Shown piece by piece: positions 42,521-52,188 of a stretch of 64,000 bases of DNA (the first letter of the stretch is position 1; every line of letters starts with the position of its first letter). The position numbers were made by a program, and so were the translations under genes. Origin of the DNA: Pseudanabaena mucicola FACHB-723. Its GTDB lineage: Bacteria > Cyanobacteriota > Cyanobacteriia > Pseudanabaenales > Pseudanabaenaceae. The stretch covers positions 58,416-122,415 of the forward strand of contig NZ_JACJQB010000008.1 of NCBI RefSeq assembly GCF_014696385.1, read 5' to 3'. A model generated the notes under the pieces. That model did no database searches. It had not been told where the DNA came from and saw only the letters and a program-made list of their open reading frames with translations.

Positions 42521-42931
42521 ATGGAATTGAATCCTGAAATTATGACCACAGATAGGGAGATAGTGGTAGATCTCGATCTAATTAAGCAACAATTAGCTAC
42601 CCGTGCAGCAAATTTATCAATTCCCAAAATTGAAAAGCACTTATTTCTCTGTGCTGACCAAACTAAGCCTCTCTGTTGCGACAAAAAGTTGGGGCTACAA
42701 GCATGGGACTACCTCAAGCGCCGCATTAAAGAACTGGATCTAGAAGCGAAGGTTTTTCGGACGAAAACCAATTGTTTGCGAGTTTGCGATCGCGGTCCGA
42801 TTTTGTTGGTTTATCCCGACGGTGTTTGGTATCACTCGGCAACGAATGAAGTTTTAGAGCGAATTTTACAAGAACATATCATCGGTGGTGTGGTTGTGGC
42901 TGATTATGCTTTTGTTGCACCCGCACAGTAA
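42521..42931 (+). CDS. Thioredoxin-like [2Fe-2S] ferredoxin domain protein
   Basis: A 136-residue protein. Cysteines in [14 protein letters not shown] and CLRVCDRG give the C-x8/9-C ... C-x3-C pattern of the thioredoxin-like 2Fe-2S ferredoxin family, and [16 protein letters not shown] matches its conserved end. The first 45 residues are an extension. Such proteins are small cytosolic electron carriers. It is divergent from the two-component operon and may be a target of it, which is speculation. Confidence 0.87.
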   Translation: MELNPEIMTTDREIVVDLDLIKQQLATRAANLSIPKIEKHLFLCADQTKPLCCDKKLGLQAWDYLKRRIKELDLEAKVFRTKTNCLRVCDRGPILLVYPDGVWYHSATNEVLERILQEHIIGGVVVADYAFVAPAQ

Positions 42932-42936
42932 ATTGT

Positions 42937-44295
42937 CTATTGCGAAAGGGCGGCTTTGCGAGAATCAAATAACTGGAAAATCGCATTTTTAATCATTTCC
43001 GTAACATTGCGATCGCAGTTAGCAATTAGGGCTTCAGCAGTGAGCTTGCCACTAAAAAACTCCTTCGACAATTTGAGGATCTTGTGCATTTCTGCAAACC
43101 CTAACGATTTGACCATCAGGGTTGCTACGGGAGAGTTTTTAATATCGTAATGGGAATCTAGGGTACGTCCCTTTTCTAAAATCTCTAAAACCTCTGCCTC
43201 AATTGCGTTTAAAGGATGAACTATCATCTCGACTTTAGGCAAAAACTGCTCTAGGGTTGCCATCGATTTATCTTCTAGAGGTAACTCTCCCATCATTGTT
43301 GATAGGGAAATATCGTTGCCAATGCGAGCAGATAACGCCTCTAGCAGGGCAATGGCAGCTAACTTGGTGCCTAAATATAGTCTTGCCACATCTAAATTTT
43401 GCTGAGTGAGGCTTAATAATTTGCTATAGGTTTGGACATCTGGCTCATTACCATAGCGCCGAAACACGATATCTGGTGATAGAAAATTCATAAATGCTTC
43501 CATTTTTTGCATGGATACCCGATATCCATATACGCTATAGGAATTGACATTTTTGAGGTCGTGGTTAGTTTCAGGAATTAAATTCCAAGTATTGTTTAAA
43601 AATCTTGAGGAATTGGGGCTAGCAAAGTTTTCGACATCACGATTAGACAAACGGACTGAGCGCTCGACAATTTCATTAACTTTGGGAATATCCCAACCAA
43701 ATTGAAAAAATTTATTAGTTTCGATCAGGCGTTTAAAAAGCAGATCGGAACATGTCTGATTTTCATCTAGGCGCGGACGAAAAGGGATTGTTGCTTCGAT
43801 GCAGGCGGCAATCTCTGCCAGCGTTGACATCGGCAGGATATCTTCTAATGCTTTGACAGCAATCAAGGCACTGAGAAATTCATTTTGTCCACAGACGGGA
43901 ACTAGTGGCTGTCCTTGCTGAAATCCAAATATCTTACTGACTACCTGAAAAGCGTTATCTTCTAAGAGTTCTGGGGGATTCAAAATTACGAGGTGTTCGT
44001 GATCTTCTTTGATGTAGCCACAGATGTAGCGGCTAATGTTGACACTGATACCTTGATCAACCTGTACATAGACTAAATCATGGAATAAGGCAGCGATAAT
44101 TTCGATCGCATCGCCACCTGCACCCACTTCAAAGATGTGATTAGGGGTGTGAAATAGCCTCCAAGGGCCAGTCATGGTCTGAATAATCAGATCGGCAATT
44201 TTAGCCAACTTTTGCTTGTCAGCTTGACCATGCAAATCGGCAATTGCCTCAGTTAAACAAGCGAGACATTTCTGTTCATCCGTTGCCGTAATCAT
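42937..44295 (-). CDS. HD-like metal phosphohydrolase-related protein with long helical C-terminus
   Basis: A 452-residue protein. Residues about 40-85 (WRLFHTPNHIFEVGAG, IEIIAALFHDLVYVQVDQG) have the H ... HD pattern of HD-superfamily proteins, like the small predicted phosphohydrolases with YHxxxHV ... FHDxVYD. The remaining 350 residues are helical and not recognised; a LSALIAVKALEDILP segment and DSHYDIKNSPVATLMVKSLGFAEM are conserved-looking. Four residues separate it from the convergent ferredoxin stop. The substrate is unknown. Confidence 0.7.
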   Translation of the reverse strand: MITATDEQKCLACLTEAIADLHGQADKQKLAKIADLIIQTMTGPWRLFHTPNHIFEVGAGGDAIEIIAALFHDLVYVQVDQGISVNISRYICGYIKEDHEHLVILNPPELLEDNAFQVVSKIFGFQQGQPLVPVCGQNEFLSALIAVKALEDILPMSTLAEIAACIEATIPFRPRLDENQTCSDLLFKRLIETNKFFQFGWDIPKVNEIVERSVRLSNRDVENFASPNSSRFLNNTWNLIPETNHDLKNVNSYSVYGYRVSMQKMEAFMNFLSPDIVFRRYGNEPDVQTYSKLLSLTQQNLDVARLYLGTKLAAIALLEALSARIGNDISLSTMMGELPLEDKSMATLEQFLPKVEMIVHPLNAIEAEVLEILEKGRTLDSHYDIKNSPVATLMVKSLGFAEMHKILKLSKEFFSGKLTAEALIANCDRNVTEMIKNAIFQLFDSRKAALSQ

Positions 44296-44409
44296 CTGAT
44301 CGTCTCCACGTTCAGCGCCCCTATTTTGGATATATTTTAGCCACTTACAAACTCCTTTCAGAATAGCTGTATCTTCTGTAATTAGTTGCGATTGGCTAAG
44401 TTTATTTAA

Positions 44410-46038
44410 CTATTTGAGAGTTACTAGAAATTCACTATCTTGTGTAGCAATTTCACTGCTGCTATTAGCTATATTACCCGCAAAACTAATTAACTCTGAA
44501 TGTTTAAAAATATTGCTGAGCGGCGAGTCAATAAATATTTGAGTTAATCCACTGATAGTGGGAATATTGAATAAACTAGTCTGTAATCCTCTTAAATTAA
44601 GCCTATTAATCAAATTTTTGGCAATATAGGCATAGGTTTGTTGCTCCTTTGGTAATTTTGCCAAGGCATTCTTGAAGCTTTTAGTAGCGGCGATAGATTG
44701 ATTGTTTTTTAGTGTTAAGGCAGATTCTAAAACTGTTAGTGAATTTGACAAATAAACATAGTCCTTAGTCTTAGTATGGACAGCCACCACATTACCTGAC
44801 ACACTCGAATTAGCGGCACTTAATTTTGTCCAAACTGTTAAAGGTTGAGTTGTTGTGCCAATCTCTCCGACGGTTAGTTTCGTTCTGGCGAGACGATCTA
44901 GCTCGGCGATCGCAGTTTTTGTGGATTGCTCATCGATGACCTTGGAGACTAGCAACCAATCTAGCTGTTCGCTATTCGGTTGGGGCAGTATTGCGATCAC
45001 AAATTCATTTTGCGCCCATGCCAAATCACTACTATCAATGGAAATTGGCAATACCTTATCTAGCCCTTCATGCGTGAGTAAACCCTTGATCGATTGCCAT
45101 GTTTGCCCAAGATCACTACCAAGAATCACTGAGCTGCCCGCAGGTATAGTGCTGGCAAGCTTGATATAGTTTTTCTGCGAGAAGTTACGCTTTTCTGTCA
45201 CGACACTATCGCCCAAATTTTCGCCTTGTTTGGTTGAAGTTAATATTGATTTGGCTCTAAGTCCTGATTTTTCGACATTAAAGCTGGTCAATAGAATGGA
45301 TTGAGGGAGCTTAGTATATGCGATCGCAATTTTGCCCTTATTCAACTTGCTAAGACGTGACTGATAGGTGTCTAGATTTGCGATCGCAAATCTAGGTTCT
45401 TTGAACGTATCAATGGCACTACGAAGTACCCGTGAGTCGTTGGCAAATATTACAAAATTTCCGAGAGTCGTACCTGCGATCGCAGGTTTGCCATCTTTAA
45501 ATTCGGTACTCAAAATCGACAAGCCCTGATACTGCTCAAAGCCCAAATCAGAGCCACCGACCGCCAATCTTTGCCAAAAAGCCTCCATGCTTGACTGAGC
45601 CAGATCGACATCCTTAGCGGCAAAGGCAATTAAATAACCTGTTTGCAGTCCATTAGCAGATTGGTGATCAAGATCTGCATCAGTGATCGCTAAAGTAATT
45701 TCTTGATCGAGCCAAGGTTGAATATCAGCTTCGTAATTCAATAACCAGTTTTGTTGCAATTGCCGCTTGAGTTCTGCAAGCTCATGACGCACCTCATTGC
45801 GATCGTTAGTTTGTGCTGCTAATTGCGTAAATAAGCCTAACTTTTCAGGATTCACCAAAAAAGACACAAACATGGGTGAGCTTTGTGGCAAAAACTTAGT
45901 AGCTAGCGGCGCAGTTTTGACACCCGACAAAACATCACGCGGATTCGCTCCCAAGACTTTGCCCACGGAGCTTAAGCTCAACAACAGCAGCAAAGCTCCC
46001 AATAAAGCAATTCCAACAAAAACGGGTTTGATTTTCAT
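44410..46038 (-). CDS. DUF3352-family protein, membrane anchored
   Basis: A 542-residue protein. An N-terminal helix (MKIKPVFVGIALLGALLLLLSL) anchors it, and the rest is predicted outside the cytosol. DUF3352-like patterns: FLPQSSPMFVSFLVNPEKL, YEADIQPWLDQEITLAITDADL, GNFVIFANDSRVLRSAID, FAIANLDTYQSRLSKLNKGKIAIAY. It begins 2 bases after the ABC permease gene, so both are translated from one message. The function is unknown; it is a paralogue of the protein at 32403-34367. Confidence 0.82.
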   Translation of the reverse strand: MKIKPVFVGIALLGALLLLLSLSSVGKVLGANPRDVLSGVKTAPLATKFLPQSSPMFVSFLVNPEKLGLFTQLAAQTNDRNEVRHELAELKRQLQQNWLLNYEADIQPWLDQEITLAITDADLDHQSANGLQTGYLIAFAAKDVDLAQSSMEAFWQRLAVGGSDLGFEQYQGLSILSTEFKDGKPAIAGTTLGNFVIFANDSRVLRSAIDTFKEPRFAIANLDTYQSRLSKLNKGKIAIAYTKLPQSILLTSFNVEKSGLRAKSILTSTKQGENLGDSVVTEKRNFSQKNYIKLASTIPAGSSVILGSDLGQTWQSIKGLLTHEGLDKVLPISIDSSDLAWAQNEFVIAILPQPNSEQLDWLLVSKVIDEQSTKTAIAELDRLARTKLTVGEIGTTTQPLTVWTKLSAANSSVSGNVVAVHTKTKDYVYLSNSLTVLESALTLKNNQSIAATKSFKNALAKLPKEQQTYAYIAKNLINRLNLRGLQTSLFNIPTISGLTQIFIDSPLSNIFKHSELISFAGNIANSSSEIATQDSEFLVTLK

Positions 46039-46040
46039 GT

Positions 46041-47069
46041 TTAGTAACGAATCCTCGGATCAATCCAAGCGTTAATAATGTCTACGAGAATACTGGCGAT
46101 CGTGACAATGATTGCAAAAAATACCACAATTCCCTGTACTACGGGATAGTCGCGCCCTGCAATCGCCTCAAATAGTCGATTGGCTAGCCCCGGCCAAGAA
46201 AAAGTAACTTCGGTTAAGACTGCACCACCGAGCATCGAAGCCAAGGTCAATCCCAAAATTGTAATTACAGGAATCATGGCATTTTTGAGGGCATGGTTAA
46301 ACACAATCGCGCTGGAATTAATCCCCCTTGCTTTAGCTGCCTCCACATAGTCTGATTGCAACGTCTGGCGCAAATTTACCCGCACAATCCGCTCAAAAAT
46401 GCCGCTGATCACGATGCCTAGACTCATTGCGGGCAGCACTAAATACTGAGCGCTGAGCCAGAAACTTTCCCAGTCACCCTTGATCAAGGCATCGATTGTA
46501 TATAGTCCAAATACCTGCACTGGTGGATCAATGCTCGTCGGAAATCTTGTCCCGATTGGCAGCCACCCCAATTGCACCGCAAATACTAATTGCAAAATCA
46601 TCCCCACCCAAAAAAGTGGTAAGGAATAGGTAATAATCCCAAACAAGCGACCGCCCACATCCCATTTGGTGTTGGGGCGAAGGGCGGCGATAATGCCCAC
46701 CGTTAGTCCAATTACTAAAGCAATAATCAGGGCATACAGTGCTAACTCGGCAGTGGCAGGGAAAAAGTTTTTGATGATTTGCCAAACGGTTTGGTCACGA
46801 GTGCTGATCGACTTGCCCAAATTAAAGCGAGACAAATCCTGCATATAGCCCCAATATTGCGAAAACAAAGAGCCTGTTAGTCCCACTTGTTCGCGGAGCG
46901 CAATTTTGACCTCTTCAGGGGCTCGAGGACCTAAGATTGCGTCAATGGGATCGCCGGGGGTGGCACGCATTAACAGAAATACTACTGAGGCGATCGCCCA
47001 TAACATGATCGGCGCGAGCAGTAATCGCGCTGAGATGTAATACAAAAGGGCTTTGAGGCGACTAGACAT
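46041..47069 (-). CDS. ABC transporter permease, DppB/OppB (peptide/nickel) family
   Basis: A 342-residue inner-membrane protein with six helices. The BPD_transp_1 region includes the EAAxxxG loop that contacts the ATPase: YVEAAKARGINSSAIVFNHALKNAMIPVIT. The N-terminal RATPGDPIDAILGPRAPEE is typical of DppB. Partner permease, ATPase and binding-protein genes are not adjacent, so the substrate cannot be told. The next gene (DUF3352) starts 2 bases after it. Confidence 0.92.
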   Translation of the reverse strand: MSSRLKALLYYISARLLLAPIMLWAIASVVFLLMRATPGDPIDAILGPRAPEEVKIALREQVGLTGSLFSQYWGYMQDLSRFNLGKSISTRDQTVWQIIKNFFPATAELALYALIIALVIGLTVGIIAALRPNTKWDVGGRLFGIITYSLPLFWVGMILQLVFAVQLGWLPIGTRFPTSIDPPVQVFGLYTIDALIKGDWESFWLSAQYLVLPAMSLGIVISGIFERIVRVNLRQTLQSDYVEAAKARGINSSAIVFNHALKNAMIPVITILGLTLASMLGGAVLTEVTFSWPGLANRLFEAIAGRDYPVVQGIVVFFAIIVTIASILVDIINAWIDPRIRY

Positions 47070-47142
47070 AGGCTGAAGCTTTACCCGACATGTGTTTTCA
47101 CATTAGCGCAAAGCGCTCTCCAAAAAAACATAGAAAGATTAT

Positions 47143-47173
47143 AGAATGAGCGGCGCTTTGCGCCGCTCATTCT
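47143..47173 (-). terminator. Terminator of pfkA
   Basis: Perfect 14-base arms (AGAATGAGCGGCGC / GCGCCGCTCATTCT) with a TTT loop, just past the pfkA stop on the minus strand and before the permease gene's promoter. Confidence 0.75.
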
Positions 47174-47182
47174 AATTGAGTC

Positions 47183-48268
47183 CTAATCAAGTTCACCAAT
47201 GTAAGTACCCAAGCCGATCGCAGTTCTGACTAATGTGCCATGCACATCAACCGCACTATATTGTGCGATCGCATCGGCAATCGGTACATCTACAACTTCA
47301 CGATTGACCCATGCCACCATGCGATCGTATTTTTCCTGCGCGATCAAGTCTACGGCTGCCACGCCAAAAGCTGCACCAAGAATGCGATCTAGTGGTGATG
47401 GAGTGCTGCCACGCTGCACATGTCCCAAAACACTAACACGGCTCTCCATACCAGTACGGGTACTGATCTGATCGCCAAGGTACTGCCCAATCCCGCCATA
47501 GAGAGTTTGCCCCAGACTGTTGGTGTACTTGACTGGCTCACCAGTGGGCGTTTTCACCGCTTCCGCCACCACCATTGTGCTGAAATGAAAGCCGCGTAAG
47601 GCTCGATTCATTAAGCGATCGCAAACTTCATCCAAACTATAGGGAATTTCTGGGATTAAAATTACATGTGCGCCCCCAGCAATCCCTGCACTAACGGCAA
47701 TATGTCCTGCATCTCGCCCCATCACCTCCAAGATCATCACGCGACTATGGCTAATTGCGGTATAGGTCAAGCGATCTAAAGCTTCTACCGCCACACTCAC
47801 CGCCGTATTAAAGCCAATCGAGTTTTCAGTTGCTCCCAAATCGTTGTCAATGGTTTTTGGTACAGCCACAAGATTCATATTGCCCTGTTGCGCGAGGCGA
47901 CGCAGGATAGCCAAGCTGCCATCGCCACCAATTCCAATCAGAGCATCTAGTCCCAACTTGTGATATCCCTCAATCACCTCTTCAGAGCGATCGACAATTT
48001 CTCCATCAGCCATGGGGTAGGCAAAGGGATTCCCTTTATTGACTGTCCCTAAAATCGTGCCACCATAGCGAAGAATCCCCGAAACTTTTCGCATATCCAG
48101 TACCTCTGCCTCGACTGGACGATTCATCAAACCTTGAGTTGCACCCTTAATCCCGTAAATTTCCATGTCATAATCGCGGGAACGGCGTACCACAGCCCTA
48201 ATCACGGCATTTAGTCCGCCACAGTCACCGCCACTTGTCAAAATGCCAACACGCTTAAGCTTTGTCAT
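47183..48268 (-). CDS. pfkA: 6-phosphofructokinase
   Basis: 361 residues from the ATG at 48268 (MTKLKRVGILTSGGD), matching the usual cyanobacterial length; an upstream in-frame ATG at 48322 would add 18 residues. It phosphorylates fructose 6-phosphate in glycolysis. Motifs: LTSGGDCGGLNAVIRAVV, GIGGDGSLAIL (phosphoryl-donor site with the G of ATP-type enzymes), VPKTIDNDL and GHVQRGSTPSPLDR. The lysine in PKTIDND is of the PPi-type/mixed group, so the donor may not be settled by sequence. Confidence 0.93.
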   Translation of the reverse strand: MTKLKRVGILTSGGDCGGLNAVIRAVVRRSRDYDMEIYGIKGATQGLMNRPVEAEVLDMRKVSGILRYGGTILGTVNKGNPFAYPMADGEIVDRSEEVIEGYHKLGLDALIGIGGDGSLAILRRLAQQGNMNLVAVPKTIDNDLGATENSIGFNTAVSVAVEALDRLTYTAISHSRVMILEVMGRDAGHIAVSAGIAGGAHVILIPEIPYSLDEVCDRLMNRALRGFHFSTMVVAEAVKTPTGEPVKYTNSLGQTLYGGIGQYLGDQISTRTGMESRVSVLGHVQRGSTPSPLDRILGAAFGVAAVDLIAQEKYDRMVAWVNREVVDVPIADAIAQYSAVDVHGTLVRTAIGLGTYIGELD

Positions 48269-48444
48269 AGATCTTAGATCTTCTAATAGTTCTTGCTCGT
48301 TGTCTTCGGATAACCGAAACATCGAAATTATAAATACAATCTCAACAGTCGAGTAATATGTAATATGAAGACCAAAGTCGTATTAAATATCACGTTTGGC
48401 GCATTCCCCTGTTTTAGTCGCATTTTTAACTGCATTCGGTAGCT

Positions 48445-51255
48445 ATGTTTAACCTAAAAAACCTGATTGGCGATCCTAACAAGCGTAAGCTCGACAAACT
48501 CCGTCCCGACGTGGCTCTCATTAACTCCCTAGCGCCAGAGCTAGAGAAGCTAAGCGATCGCGATTTACAAGGCAAAACAGGAGAATTTAAACAAAGACTG
48601 GAAAAGGGCGAACCCCTCGATGACTTGCTGCCCGAAGCCTTCGCTGTTGTCCGTGAAGCGGCTACCCGCGTTTTAGGTCTGCGCCATTACGATGTGCAAA
48701 TGTTGGGCGGGATGATCTTGCATCGTGGTGAAATTGCCGAAATGAAAACAGGGGAAGGCAAAACACTGGTGGCAACTTTGCCTAGCTACCTCAACGCCCT
48801 TTCAGGTAAAGGTGTCCATGTGGTTACGGTTAACGACTATCTCGCCCGTCGTGACGCGGAATGGATGGGACAAGTACACCGCTTTTTGGGAATGTCTGTG
48901 GGCTTGATTCAAAATTCGATGGAGCCAATTGAGCGCCGCAAAAACTATAACTGTGACATCACCTACGCTACCAACAGCGAACTAGGTTTTGATTACCTCC
49001 GCGACAACATGGCAACCAGTATTGAAGAAGTTGTCCAGCGAAATTTTAACTATTGCGTTATTGACGAAGTAGACTCGATTTTAATTGACGAAGCCAGAAC
49101 GCCCCTGATCATTTCAGGTATGGTGGAACGTCCCACCGAAAAATATATTGGGGCTGTCCAAATCGCGGCACAACTGCAACAGGAAACCCACTACGAGGTT
49201 GATGAAAAGCAGCGTAATGTGGTTATGACCGATGAAGGCTTTGAACTAGCCGAAAAATTACTGGGTGTTACGGATTTATTTGACCAAGCCGATCCTTGGG
49301 CGCACTATGTATTTAATGCCTTGAAGGCAAAGGAATTATTCCTCAAAGATGTTAACTATATTGTCCGCAATGGCGAAGTCACCATTGTTGATGAGTTTAC
49401 GGGTCGGATTATGCCTGGTCGTCGTTGGAGTGATGGGTTGCATCAGGCGATCGAAGCGAAGGAAGGTGTTGATATTGAAAATGAAACCCAAACCCTTGCC
49501 ACCATTACCTACCAAAACTTCTTCTTGCTATATCCTAAATTGGGCGGCATGACGGGTACTGCCAAAACTGAAGAGGCAGAACTCGGTAAAATTTACAATC
49601 TCGAAGTTACCACGATGCCCACCAACCGCAAGAGTGGACGTGGAGACTGGTCAGATGTGGTTTATAAAACCGAAGCAGCAAAATGGCGTGCCGTTGCCGA
49701 AGAATGTCGTGAAATGCACGAAACAGGTCGTCCTGTGTTGATTGGAACAACCAGTGTCGAGAAATCGGAAGTCCTCTCGCGGTTGCTGAGTGAAAAGGAA
49801 ATTCCTCATAATCTTTTAAATGCGAAGCCAGAGAATGTAGAACGGGAAGCTGAAATTGTTGCCCAAGCAGGGCGCAAAGGTTCGATTACCATTGCTACAA
49901 ACATGGCAGGACGTGGTACAGACATTATTCTCGGTGGTAATGCGGACTACATGGCACGTTTAAAGGTGCGAGAAAGCTTCATGCCACAGATTGTCCGTCC
50001 TGAAGATGATGATGACTTCACCAATGAAGGACAACGCATGTTTAGCGATCGCCCTCAAAAGGGACAGGGTTTTGGTACAGGTGCAGAGACCAAAAAGAAA
50101 AAAACTTGGAAAGTCTCAGATAGCCTCTATCCCTGTGATCTATCTCAAGATGCTCAGACTATGCTCAAGGAAGCCGTTGACTATGCGGTCGAGAAAATGG
50201 GGCGCATGAGTCAGTCAGAGCTTACGGCGGAGGAGATGCTTGCCGTTGCTTCTGAAAAAGCGCCGACCGATGATCCTGTTATCCAAAAGCTGCGGGATGC
50301 CTTCACTTTGATTAAGCGTGAATATGAAGCCGTCACAAGTGCTGAACATCAAGAAGTAACTAATCTGGGCGGGCTACATGTGATTGGTACTGAGCGCCAT
50401 GAATCTCGGCGCGTCGATAACCAGTTGCGCGGTCGTTGCGGTCGTCAGGGTGACCCTGGCTCAACCCGTTTCTTCCTGAGTCTGGAAGACAACTTGATGC
50501 GAATTTTTGCAGGTGATCGTGTGGCAGGGCTAATGAATGCCTTCCGTGTTGAGGAAGATATGCCAATTAGCTCAGGCATGTTGACTAGTGCTCTCGAAAA
50601 CGCACAGAAAAAAGTGGAAACCTACTATTACGATATCCGTAAGCAAGTATTTGAATATGATGAAGTAATGAATAATCAGCGTCGAGCCATCTATGCAGAG
50701 CGTCGGCGCGTGCTTGAGGGTGAAAATCTCCGCGATCGCGTGATTGAATATGCCGAGCGCACGATGGATGATATTGTCAATGCCTACGTTAATCCTGAAT
50801 TGCCTCCTGAAGAATGGAATCTGGTTGCCATGGTCAAAAAGATCAAGGAATTTGTAAATCTCTTGCAAGATTTAGAGCCAGAACAGCTTGATGATATGTT
50901 CTTGCCTGAGATGCAAGCCTTTCTCAGAGAAGAAGTCCGTCGTGCCTATGAAATTAAAGAGGCTCAGGTCGAAGGTTTACAGGTTGGTTTGATGCGTCAA
51001 GCAGAGCGTTTCTTTATTCTGCAACGCATTGATACGCTCTGGCGCGATCACTTACAGGCAATGGAGGCTTTGCGTGAGTCGGTTGGCTTACGTGGCTATG
51101 GTCAGAAAGATCCGTTGATCGAATACAAGAGCGAAGGGTACGAGATTTTCCTTGACATGATGACGCAAATTCGCCGTGATGTTGTCTACTCGCTATTCGA
51201 GTTTGACCCAAGACCCAAGCAACAGCCTGAATCTTTAGAAGCTGAATTTGTCTAG
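48445..51255 (+). CDS. secA: Preprotein translocase ATPase subunit
   Basis: A 936-residue, full-length motor that drives proteins through SecYEG in the plasma and thylakoid membranes. Motifs: Walker A in [15 protein letters not shown], Walker B/DEVD in [19 protein letters not shown], the [13 protein letters not shown] and AGRGTDI arginine-finger segments, and [29 protein letters not shown]. An insertion of about 70 residues after [15 protein letters not shown] (rich in charged residues) is typical of cyanobacterial and plastid SecA. The C-terminal zinc tail of proteobacterial SecA is absent. It ends at a strong hairpin. Confidence 0.97.
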   Translation: MFNLKNLIGDPNKRKLDKLRPDVALINSLAPELEKLSDRDLQGKTGEFKQRLEKGEPLDDLLPEAFAVVREAATRVLGLRHYDVQMLGGMILHRGEIAEMKTGEGKTLVATLPSYLNALSGKGVHVVTVNDYLARRDAEWMGQVHRFLGMSVGLIQNSMEPIERRKNYNCDITYATNSELGFDYLRDNMATSIEEVVQRNFNYCVIDEVDSILIDEARTPLIISGMVERPTEKYIGAVQIAAQLQQETHYEVDEKQRNVVMTDEGFELAEKLLGVTDLFDQADPWAHYVFNALKAKELFLKDVNYIVRNGEVTIVDEFTGRIMPGRRWSDGLHQAIEAKEGVDIENETQTLATITYQNFFLLYPKLGGMTGTAKTEEAELGKIYNLEVTTMPTNRKSGRGDWSDVVYKTEAAKWRAVAEECREMHETGRPVLIGTTSVEKSEVLSRLLSEKEIPHNLLNAKPENVEREAEIVAQAGRKGSITIATNMAGRGTDIILGGNADYMARLKVRESFMPQIVRPEDDDDFTNEGQRMFSDRPQKGQGFGTGAETKKKKTWKVSDSLYPCDLSQDAQTMLKEAVDYAVEKMGRMSQSELTAEEMLAVASEKAPTDDPVIQKLRDAFTLIKREYEAVTSAEHQEVTNLGGLHVIGTERHESRRVDNQLRGRCGRQGDPGSTRFFLSLEDNLMRIFAGDRVAGLMNAFRVEEDMPISSGMLTSALENAQKKVETYYYDIRKQVFEYDEVMNNQRRAIYAERRRVLEGENLRDRVIEYAERTMDDIVNAYVNPELPPEEWNLVAMVKKIKEFVNLLQDLEPEQLDDMFLPEMQAFLREEVRRAYEIKEAQVEGLQVGLMRQAERFFILQRIDTLWRDHLQAMEALRESVGLRGYGQKDPLIEYKSEGYEIFLDMMTQIRRDVVYSLFEFDPRPKQQPESLEAEFV

Positions 51256-51260
51256 ATACC

Positions 51261-51297
51261 AAAGTTAAAAGCGGCGCTTAGCGCCGCTTTTAACTTT
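51261..51297. terminator. Bidirectional terminator after secA
   Basis: 18-base arms (AAAGTTAAAAGCGGCGCT and its complement) form a near-perfect palindrome between the convergent secA and J-domain genes. Confidence 0.85.
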
Positions 51298-52188
51298 TTA
51301 CTTTTTACCCCAACCAAAGAAACCACCTTTTTTCTCTGGCGGCTTTTCAGGTGGTTTAGTAGCTACATTCACTTGGTTGATGTACTTAAGGGCAATTGGT
51401 TCTTTGGGATCAAGTTTGAGGGCTTTTTGGAAACTAGACTTGGCGATCGCGATCGCATTTTGGTTCATTTGCACCAAGCCTTTGAGGGCGTGGAGTTTCG
51501 CATTATTCGGATCTAGTTTTTCCGCCGCAATTAACTCCTTGAGCGCATCAGCCCATTGTTTCTTGCCAATAAATAGCTCTGCCATATTGAGATTACGCAG
51601 TGCTGGTGATTGAGCAGGTTTGGCAACAATAGGTTGCTGCTGTGCCTGTAGTTGATCATTACTGGTATTCATGGGTGTAGCCGAACCACTAACCGTGAAA
51701 CTAGGGCTAGTTTGCGTAAATAGATACACAAGGTTTAGCTCGCTGAGAGTCGCCGTATATTCCAAAATGGAGTCTAGCGAATCGTATTGTTTAGGTGTAA
51801 TTTCCTCCACATATTGCTTGTAGGTAATTTCATGGGGAATACGATACAGCTTTTGGGCAATTTCCGAATTCAGCGTTGGTACTTCTTGCTTTTGTTTCTT
51901 TCCCTGAGCAAACATTCTCAGCGTTGCCAAGTATTCTCCTCTTTCGCGATCGCTATTGAGGATCTGATAGGCAGGGCTAACCATTTTAGAGAAATATTTA
52001 GTTGCAATTTCCTTTTCTTCGCTAGTTCTGCCGAAGACATCGGGATGGAGAATTTTTGCCAGTTTGAGAAATTTTTTGCGAATCTGGAGCGGATCGACCG
52101 TCATTGGTAAACCGAGGATGGCATAATGATCGCTAAGACCATATCTGGCAAGCCCCTTGTCGATTTTAAAGTTGTCTGGCTTTCCCAT
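51298..52188 (-). CDS. J-domain protein with TPR repeats
   Basis: About 296 residues from the ATG at 52188; a GTG at 52197 is also in frame. The J domain (about 20-75, DHYAILGLPMTVDPLQIRKKFLKLAKILHPDVFG) has the HPD motif that stimulates DnaK ATPase. A linker with Gln-rich parts follows, and then TPR-like helices (about 195-275, AELFIGKKQWADALKELIAAEKLDPNNAKLHALKGLVQ). The tail is Lys/Pro/Gly-rich (PPEKKGGFFGWGKK). It is a cochaperone that probably recruits DnaK to a client. It overlaps the end of the upstream binding-protein gene by 88 bases. Confidence 0.88.
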   Translation of the reverse strand: MGKPDNFKIDKGLARYGLSDHYAILGLPMTVDPLQIRKKFLKLAKILHPDVFGRTSEEKEIATKYFSKMVSPAYQILNSDRERGEYLATLRMFAQGKKQKQEVPTLNSEIAQKLYRIPHEITYKQYVEEITPKQYDSLDSILEYTATLSELNLVYLFTQTSPSFTVSGSATPMNTSNDQLQAQQQPIVAKPAQSPALRNLNMAELFIGKKQWADALKELIAAEKLDPNNAKLHALKGLVQMNQNAIAIAKSSFQKALKLDPKEPIALKYINQVNVATKPPEKPPEKKGGFFGWGKK

